DNA of 64,000 bases, taken from positions 1,132,780 through 1,196,779 of the forward strand of contig NC_052356.1 in assembly GCF_009727055.1 (NCBI RefSeq), read 5' to 3'. Positions 56,374 to 64,000 of this stretch are shown piece by piece. A program made the translations under genes and the position numbers. This DNA is from Benincasa hispida (Eukaryota > Streptophyta > Magnoliopsida > Cucurbitales > Cucurbitaceae). The notes below the pieces were generated by a model, which saw only the letters and a list, made by a program, of their open reading frames with translations, made no database searches and was not told the origin of the DNA. How positions within the stretch are numbered: the stretch's first letter is position 1; every line of letters starts with the position of its first letter.

Positions 56374-57546
56374 AGTGAACAATGCATACATTGCTTGATG
56401 CGTCCAACCACTTACCCTCCCGGGCATTTGATTGTTGCTGACTTCACTCATAAACAAGCAATGTGTTAGCCTATAGATAGGCATTGCAGCAACTTCACAC
56501 TAAGCAAATAAGATACTCACACACTCACACAATGCACACCTTTCGGTGGGTTGCTACATGCTTCATATCTCTAATCCACATGACTAAGTATGCGATACCT
56601 AAGCAATCCCACTAAGTGTTGCAATGAAACTAAAAATGCTAAGCAAATAAGGATGAGATGGAGTCGAAGGAACAGAGAAATGCTTGAAAACAAATTGTAT
56701 TAATTCCTTAATTCCAAGATGTCATACAATACAATATAAGAAAGAAAGGAAAGGAAAATGACCAGCTGAAAGCAAAGATTTACTCCCAGCGGATGTGCGT
56801 CAAAGCTGCCGGTGGTGCCATGGATGGGTAGAGGAATTGACTCTTTCGAGATCTAGCTTCAGTCATCACTCGAAAGAACTCTCAACTTCTTCTCACGCAT
56901 TGTCTGGATCGCAAGGACCAGCCCTAAGCGAACCTCAGGCGAAAACCTTGGATAACTTGAATTTCTGCTCATCGGCCTCTATTTTATAGAGCTTAGGTCG
57001 CCAACAACATTAATTGACTACTCTGAGTCTGACGTTCGACGCGTTAGTCTTTTTCTGAACCTCTGCCACTAACGGCGTGGTAGGTGAAATGTCAGCATCA
57101 GCTTTGGATTTTCTCAAGGTAGATGCGTTGATGCGTTCATTCCACCTACCTTGCGTTGTTCTCATTAGAATGTTTGTCACGTAGCCACAATCATTCAATG
57201 GCCGCATTCGCTTAATACCGCAACTCTACATGATGACTGCAATCGCTTGACGAGCAACTCCCATGCGATGGACACATACAACTGATTACCGCAACATTCA
57301 TGACATTGATCGATGCGTTTGCCTTTGCGATGGAGTGTTTCTCCGCATGCGGTCGTCTATGCGGTAGTCTGGTTTCTGCGTTTGCGTTCATTTCCTACAT
57401 TAGCTACAAAAATAGAAACACAAAATAATGGGTTGGCTAAGATTCGACATGAGATCGACGCAAGCTCATTTTCTCGTGAATTCCTAACATGATTGCCGCA
57501 TATTCTGCCTAACAACCTTCATAAGTCTAAGTAAAAGGCCTAAGAT
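56374..57546 (-). mobile_element. Family B LTR fragment, minus orientation (first copy)
   Basis: It is homologous, in direct orientation, to ~28220-29330 of the solo LTR (ccacttaccctccc, ttcggtgggttgctac, gcgtggtaggtgaaatgtc, tagctacaaaaatag). It ends at the 5-bp ctgaa in front of an inverted copia-type LTR end. Confidence 0.7.
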
Positions 57547-58097
57547 CTGAATGAAGGAACTCTAATGAGAGAACCTTGAGCGGAAGCGGATTGATCAAAT
57601 TCCATAATTTATTGAATGTAAAGTATTATAGTAAACAAGCAATAAGATATACATTTAAATCTAAATTACAGCATGCTTTACAAGAAAGGGGTTTAAGAAA
57701 CCTCATCTTTGAAGATCTTTCTTCGTGTTTTTCCCTCGAACAAATTCACAAACAACTTGAAGACCTTCTTCAAGATTAATCTCGTACCAAAACCCGGACA
57801 CTACCACAATCGTAACCTTGGTATTCTTAGGGTGAGAACCCAGGAGTGGTGGGCTCTGACTATTTTGGTTAAGAGGGAAACCTTAAGGTGGAGGAGGAAG
57901 AAGATTGAGAACTTTCACATAAAACTCAAAGACACGGAATACTTCTGTCTTTCTCAATCGTTCAACCAACAACAGCAACAAGAAAGAAGAAAACCTTTTT
58001 GTTTTAAATCATCTTGCTAAAAAATTAACCACCGCCCACTAATGTGGGTGGGAGAAAAAAGATGGGGAAGAGAGTTGTAACTCCCTTCCTTATAATA
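56406..58097 (+). repeat. Near-identical duplicate flanking the gap, copy 1
   Basis: These 1692 bp are repeated, direct and nearly base for base, at 58123-59805. The differences are mostly single-base insertions or deletions. Confidence 0.92.
57552..58097 (-). mobile_element. 3' part of type-2 copia LTR, minus orientation (first copy, cut by gap)
   Basis: It begins tgaaggaactc, the reverse of an LTR end, and equals 59265-59805. It is cut at the N gap. Confidence 0.75.
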
Positions 58098-58122
58098 NNN
58101 NNNNNNNNNNNNNNNNNNNNNN
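58098..58122. other. Assembly gap (25 N)
   Basis: Twenty-five Ns. The sequence after it restarts at the beginning of the preceding 1.7-kb segment. Confidence 1.
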
Positions 58123-59805
58123 AACCACTTACCCTCCCGGGCATTTGATTGTTGCTGACTTCACTCATAAACAAGCAATGTGTTAGCCTATAGATAGGCA
58201 TTGCAGCAACTTCACACTAAGCAAATAAGATTACTCACACACTCACAAATGCACACCTTTCGGTGGGTTGCTACATGCTTCATATCTCTAATCCACATGA
58301 CTAAGTATGCGATACCTAAGCATCCCACTAAGTGTTGCAATGAAACTAAAAATGCTAAGCAAATAATGGAGATGGAGTCGAAGGAACAGAGAAATGCATT
58401 GAAAACAAATTGTATTAATTCCTTAATTCCAAGATGTCATACAATACAATATAAGAAAGAAAGGAAAAGGAAATGACCAGCTGAAAGCAAAGATTTATCC
58501 CAGCGGATGTGTGCGTAAAGCTGCCGGTGGTGCCATGGATGGTAGAGGAATTGACTCTTTCGAGATCTAGCTTCAGTCATCACTCGGAAGAACTCTCAAC
58601 TTCTTCTCACGCATTTGTCTGGATCGCAAGGACCAGCCCTAAGCGAACCTCAGGCGAAAACCTTGGATAACTTGAATTTCTGCTCATCGGCCTCTATTTA
58701 TAGAGCTTAGGTCGCCAACAACATTAATTGGACTACTCTGAGTCTGACGTTCGACGCGTTAGTCTTTTCTGAACCTCTGCCACTAACCGCGTGGTAGGTG
58801 AAATGTCAGCATCAGCTTTGGATTTTCTCAAGGTAGATGCGTTGATGCTTCATTCCACCTACCTTGCGTTGTTCTCATTAGAAGTGTTGTCACGTAGCCA
58901 CAATCATTCAATGGCCGCATTCGCTTAATACCGCAATCTACATGATGACTGCAATCGCTTGACGAGCAACTCCCATGCGATGGACACATACAACTGATTA
59001 CCGCAACATTCATGCATTGATCGATGCGTTTGCCTTTGCGATGGAGTGTTTCTCCGCATGCGGTCGTCTATGCGGGTAGTCTGGTTTCTGCGTTTGCGTT
59101 CATTTCCTACATTAGCTACAAAAATAGAACACAAAAATAATGGGTTGGCTAAGATTCGACATGATGATCGACGCAAGCTCATTTTCTCGTGATTCCTAAC
59201 ATGATTGCCGGCATATCTTGCCTAACAACCTTCATAAGTCTAAGTAAAAGGCCTAAGATCTGAATGAAGGAACTCTAATGAGAGAACCTTGAGCGGAAGC
59301 GGATTGATCCAATTCCATAATTTATTGAATGTAAAGTATATAGTAAACAAGCAATAAGATATACATTTAAATCTAAATTACAGCATGCTTTACAAGAAAG
59401 GGGTTAAAGAAACCTCATCTTTGAAGATCTTTCTTCGTGTTTTTCCCTCGAACAAATTCACAAACAACTTGAAGACCTTCTTCAAGATTAATCTCGTACC
59501 AAAACCCGGACACTACCACAATCGTAACCTTGGTATTCTTAGGGTGAGAACCCAGGAGTGGTGGGCTCTGACTATTTTGGTTAAGAGGGAAACCTTAAGG
59601 TGGAGGAGGAAGAAGATTGAGAACTTTCACATAAAACTCAAAGACACGGAATACTTCTGTCTTTCTCAATCGTTCAACCAACAACAGCAACAAGAAGAAG
59701 AAAACCTTTTTGTTTTAAATCATCTTGCTAAAAAATTAACCACCGCCCACTAATGTGTGGAGAAAAAAGATGGGGAAGAGAGTTGTAACTCCCTTCCTTA
59801 TAATA
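58123..59805 (+). repeat. Near-identical duplicate flanking the gap, copy 2
   Basis: These 1683 bp match 56406-58097. The copy carries the same family-B LTR fragment (58123-59259), the ctgaa word and the inverted LTR end. It most likely represents the same genomic segment assembled twice. Confidence 0.92.
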
Positions 59806-61250
59806 ATATGATAACTAATTATCATATTATATATATATAATATATATATATATAAAATATATGTTATATCAAATATAACATATAATCTATCGTCTTAATA
59901 TTGTATCACATACAACATAAACTATAGTTTTTTTCTCTACAATATGACATTTAATATAAATCATATTTATATTAAATTTAATAACTATGAATCTCATTCA
60001 TAGAAAATATATTTGAATCTCATTTAAATATTTATTTCCTCTCATTAAGCTATAATGTATCAAATACATTATGAGAAATTATATCACATATAATTGAAAT
60101 AACTTAATTATAATCATATATAATTAAGTCCCTCTAATTAATTTGAACAATTCAAATTATCCAAAAACTGATTCTCAACTAAATCATATTGAGCTACCAA
60201 GGGAACCTCATGGACCTGTAGTTTGAAGCTCCAACGGTACATGAATAATTAATTAAACTCTTTAATTATATTATTCACCATCTGTTAACTGTCGGACACT
60301 GCACTAAAGACCGATAGCTGCACCTTTGCACTACATATATATTTCTGTATCCATTGAATATAACCAATCAATAGTACGATGACCCTTCACAAATTGCTCG
60401 TAAGTACAACTAGGCCAAATTATCGTTTTGCTCTTATAGTTACATCTAACTCCTTAAATACCACCGATCCCTCTAATGAACAATAGATCATAGTCCTACT
60501 ATGACTAAACCCCTCTCGGGCCAGGAGAGGGTGTGGCGCCACATTGTTCAAGAACCGAAATCGGCCCTTAAGGGAGTAATATTATCTACTTACCCTTACT
60601 TAGGGGAGGAGTGAATTCCATCTTGTGTAGTTATATTCCCAACTCTCAAGACGGAATCCCTAAAATGGTAAGCTTATTGAGTCGGCGATCTGGCCACTTC
60701 TTACCTCATACAAATCAAAGAACCGCCTTCATAGTCAGGAGTTCACGACTCACTCAGGATTCAGGTCATGTACCTATGGTCATCCTGTTGAAATGTAAGT
60801 CTATATTATGAACGACGTTATATTGAGACTAAACATTTTGTGGTCTGGTCTTATACAAACTCCTTTGTATAGAATATCCTCGCTCGCATGTCTAATACAT
60901 GAATGATCAGTATCAGATCATTTGTAGCACTTTACAAACAATTGTAACACCTACAAAGCGAACCATACTTAGTGTCACCAAGATAAGGTACCCAGACTTA
61001 TCCATCTACTACAGACCTTTTAGGTTATCACTATTAAACATGATCCACCCGTATGTCTCCATATACATATTTAAGTTACAAAGATAACCATGGTTGTTAG
61101 TTTATTGGTTTGTGGTTAATGCAACTAAAATGTCATATATTTTATAGGCAATGAATAAAATATCAAATATTTTATTAAATACATAAAGAGTTTGCTCAAC
61201 AATTTTACAAACTAAGGACCCTACGAGATTTAGGGGCATCAACCCCAACA
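59265..61250 (-). mobile_element. Copia-type LTR (type 2), complete, minus orientation
   Basis: The reverse complement starts TGTTGGGG at 61250 and ends GAGTTCCTTCA at 59265, 1986 bp. CTGAA stands on both sides (59260-59264 and 61251-61255), the 5-bp duplication expected for a copia insertion. The flanks nevertheless differ in kind: family-B LTR on the left, copia RT on the right. Confidence 0.85.
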
Positions 61251-61785
61251 CTGAATGCCCAGAACAAACTGCGTCTCTCTCAAATCTTTCATTTGGAATT
61301 GGGTCGCTAGCCAATTCTTAATTTCAGTCAGTAGATCTACATCATTCCCAATATGTAGGATAATCGTCTACATACAACACTAGAAAAGCTACTGAACTGT
61401 TGATGATTCTCTTGTAAACACAAGGCTCATCAACACTTTTGATCAAAAGCCATAAGATTTAATCATAGTATCAAATCTTATATTCCAAGATCGAGAAGCT
61501 TACTTCAATTCGTAAATGGATCGATTAAGCTTGCAAACCTTTTGCTATTGACCTTGGGTTATGATCCCTCAGGCTGCTCCGTATAAATGGTCTCCTCAAG
61601 ATTGCCATTCAAAAAGGTAGTCTTGACGTCCATTTGTCAAATCCCATAGTCATAATATGAGACAATGGACAGGAGGATCTGGATAGACTTTAACATGACA
61701 ACAGGTGAGAGAGTCTCCTCATAGTCAACTCTTTCAACTTGGGTTAAACTCTTTGCCACAATTCTAGCCTTGAAAGTTTGCACGT
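59806..61785 (-). repeat. Right arm of the ~2-kb inverted repeat
   Basis: Reverse complement of 54397-56373, containing most of the type-2 LTR and the copia RT fragment. Confidence 0.8.
61251..61785 (-). pseudogene. Copia reverse transcriptase fragment, minus strand
   Basis: This is the inverted copy of 54397-54929, with the same truncation at FVLGIQ next to the LTR. A one-base insertion in the YVDD region (gataatcgtctac against gatatcgtctac) distinguishes the two. It ends where family-B LTR sequence begins. Confidence 0.85.
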
Positions 61786-62720
61786 TGGACGCATCAAGCA
61801 ATGTATGCATTGTTCACTAGGGATAGTAACAATCTTGCGTCAACCAAGTTCATGCGATTGTCTTGTATTATGTATGCTTCATTCGTCCATTAGGGAAACT
61901 CGGGAGGGTAGTCTAAGGACAGGATCTAGGCTGGGAAGGTCAAGTCAAAATCTAGGCTCGGGAGAGTCATATTAGAACACATAATACAAGAGATAGAAGC
62001 TTAGGAATAAGCACTGTTTGCTATTAACTCATCGCATGCATTCTAGAGAGAGGATACGATTTTGTGCGGTTACCGCAGCGTTGTGTGCATTTTGCATCAT
62101 CGCATATGAAAAGAGTAGAGACTTAGGAATAAACTCTATGGACACTTTTGCATTCAACACATGCGTCCTAGACTTAGAAGCACTGCATTTGCATTGGAAA
62201 ATGATTTGCCGTGCATGGGTGTAGCATGATCGCATTGGCTTGCGTTGACTAGGGTTGCCTTATCGGTCACTCTTAAGGGTTGCAATGAAATCATCTCCGC
62301 ATTTTATCTATTTTCCCACACATTTATTTCATGTCAAGGTTTGTCGTATCTCTACCTTTCATGCATACTCTCATTGCATTGTCTGTTAGATAGGAGTTGG
62401 AGTAGAATTAACTTAGCAACATCCCTTCCATTCTTTTATTCAAACTGCCGCATGCACATTACCATATACATATAGCAACAAGTCCCTGTGTTCGACATCG
62501 GATTACCTGAGAAACTTGCGTTCGCGTTATACTTGGTGTGAGCGCAAGAAAACTTGTGGCAGGACGCATGGTCATCGTATACATTCATTAACGCATTATC
62601 AGTCCAATGCATGACCATCGACGCATGACTATCAGCGCATATCTTAGGAACATACATCGCATACCTCATCCATGGGATTTTGATTGTCGAGTAAAATTGA
62701 CTTCTAATTTCCCGTCACCA
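61786..62720 (+). mobile_element. Family B (Athila/Tat-like) LTR, 3' part, plus orientation
   Basis: Its last ~240 bp match the reverse complement of the left end of the solo LTR (gttcgac.tcg.at.ac..gagaaacttgcg, then gcaagaaa.cttgtggcag). It ends ttcccgtcacca just before a primer-binding site, which sets the orientation of the family. The 5' part is replaced by the inverted copia material. Confidence 0.7.
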
Positions 62721-62726
62721 AGTTTT

Positions 62727-62744
62727 TGGAGCCGTTGCCGCGGA
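62727..62744 (+). promoter_or_regulatory. tRNA-Asp-type primer-binding site
   Basis: The sequence TGGAGCCGTTGCCGCGGA matches 16 of 18 bases of the Athila/Tat primer motif TGGCGCCGTTGCCGGGGA and stands six bases after the LTR end. Confidence 0.75.
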
Positions 62745-64000
62745 CTTGGCAGCTAAATGTTTGTTAAGTTTTGTGTCTCTGCGAGAAAACTTTCTATCTT
62801 GGGAGTATTGCAGCTTGTGCGACTAGGTTGCAAACAATATTGAAGTGTAGGCGATGCGCTAAAATCCAATATTGACCCCAAGGTAGAAGGGCAATCAATA
62901 GCAAAAGAGTTGAAGGTAATTCTAAGCACATGACGGCCGCATGCGTTCAACAATTGCCGGAAGTTCCAATGGTCAAGGCAACTTGACCCAAGCAGTTGAG
63001 AGCCATCTCCTGCATAGAAGACTCCTTGCGGTGACAACACTCCTACTTTTCCAAGGACGTCTTCTACTCTATCTTTAACTTGCTTTCTTAGTATAGGTTA
63101 TTTTTATTTTCATTGTCTTTTTGGATATATGGCTGCTTCCTTGGTTATGGTACATTTGCTATTGTAGGTGCAATAATAAGTCTCCTCGGTTCGTAGTTCA
63201 ACGGAAGAATTCCTTTCACCCTTCAACGTATGGCTTCAATCGCGTGGATTTCAACTCATGAGCGCATGCGTTGTTCCATCTAAGGTCTTTTCTTGTTTGA
63301 AATTCTCTTTTTCCCGATTGCATTATTTTGCGATGTTTCTACGATGGTACATATAGTTCACTGCATCTTCTAACTAATCAACACAAGGAATTCTTTACTT
63401 TTATTAGCTTCTTCAAAATTTGAAAGTCTTAAGTTTTATTTTGCGCAAACCTTTGTTCAAACATTTATTATCGCATTCTTGTAGTTTTGTTTTTAGCTTT
63501 GAGGTGAGAACGCTGCCAACCTCTAAGTTTGGGGGTGGCAGCGGTCTCGGAGAATTGCGTTCATTATATTGCGATCATTCGAAAAAGAAAAAAAAATTGA
63601 AGTGAGATTTTGAGAATAATAACTCCACTGTCAACGTAATGGGGAAACTCATGTTAATAAGAGTTAAACTGTGAAAGGCACTTGCTCGAAGTTAGATGTT
63701 CGCATGACACACGTGGGGGCAAGCCAAAACGAAGGCAAGTCGCCAGGATCAACGCATAAGTGCAACTCCTCTGTCCGACGCAAGCCAAAACAAACGAGAC
63801 AAGAGTTGAGTTGAATATGGAATGCAACCGAAGTTGGATGCCCGCATGACACATGTGGGAGTAAGCCAAAACGAAGGGCATAACCAGGTTCAACGCCGTA
63901 TTTGAATAAGCCATCGCAAAGCTTTGAAGTATTTTTTAATGAGCGCATTCTCAAAAGCTAAACACAAAATTGCGGTGAATGAATAAAATTTTTTGAGCAA
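62745..64000 (+). mobile_element. Leader/internal region of the family B element
   Basis: This is the internal sequence after the primer site, continuing beyond the window. No pol or clear gag frame is visible. A purine-like word aagtttgggggtggcag lies at about 63525. Two direct repeats (63687-63755 and 63829-63896) share gatg-cgcatgacac, gtaagccaaaacgaag and caacgc. Confidence 0.5.
63687..63896 (+). repeat. Pair of ~68-bp direct repeats, 142-bp spacing
   Basis: Copies at 63687-63755 and 63829-63896 begin cgaagtt.gatg and end caacgc. The DNA between contains a partial third gcaagccaaaac word, so this may be the start of a tandem array. Confidence 0.6.

Noticed and set aside
57709..59753. Plus-strand ORFs of 103 and 122 codons with Q-rich C-termini in the two duplicate segments.
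   Set aside because: They lie inside the inverted type-2 LTR; the repetition is due to the duplicated segment, not to selection.

Overview
This is nuclear DNA from a flowering plant, almost certainly a dicot. The evidence is one intron-rich host gene of plant type surrounded by dense, nested plant retrotransposons: Ty1/copia, Ty3/gypsy chromovirus, Athila/Tat-like LTR elements and L1-type LINEs. The copia reverse transcriptase and LTR style resembles what I know from cucurbits, but that placement is only an inference. No rRNA, tRNA, CRISPR array or prokaryotic operon was seen. The gene-poor, repeat-rich layout suggests pericentromeric or other heterochromatin-like sequence.

Layout. 0-7.6 kb: a tandem array of copia LTRs (51-519, 1177-3319, 5463-7593) separated by deleted and mutated internal regions. 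7.6-21 kb: Athila/Tat-like, apparently non-autonomous LTR elements on both strands, cut by two copia-type LTRs (8052-9981 plus, 12247-14143 minus) and ending in two head-to-head LTRs (17.7-19.24 minus, 19.55-21.0 plus). 21-26.3 kb: AT-rich sequence with a PIF/Harbinger-like non-autonomous element (23334-25055, TSD TAA) that carries an internal minisatellite. 26.3-33.2 kb: a minus-strand LTR element remnant containing a solo LTR (27378-29358, TSD ATGCC), then a copia LTR fragment, another LTR-like stretch and a LINE fragment. 34.47-50.96 kb, minus strand: the one intact host gene, a mitochondrial fission ELM1 family gene with ten coding exons, 425 codons and all GT-AG introns. 51.3-64 kb: microsatellite, another copia LTR and pol fragment, a 2-kb inverted repeat, a 25-N assembly gap inside a near-identical 1.7-kb duplication, and a plus-strand Athila/Tat-like LTR with its primer-binding site.

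The most informative locus is ELM1 intron 9 (8.2 kb). It holds a Mutator-like element (35253-41731) with a perfect 9-bp target duplication TAAAATGAA. Inside it are fragments of two host genes, the C-terminal part of ribonucleotide reductase small subunit (R2) and a Rab2/RABB-type GTPase segment, which makes it a Pack-MULE. A Ty3/gypsy chromovirus (36127-41325, TSD CATTA) then inserted into the captured R2 fragment, in the same orientation as ELM1.

Two features are technical rather than biological. One is a 38-bp back-to-back Tn5 mosaic-end (Nextera mate-pair junction) sequence embedded in the gypsy pol gene. The other is the duplicated sequence on both sides of the N gap. I found no convincing new molecular system beyond these transposon-derived structures. 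The least familiar items are the gag-like ORF family of the Athila/Tat-like elements and the arrays of ACGATCGT-type palindromes in one copia LTR family.
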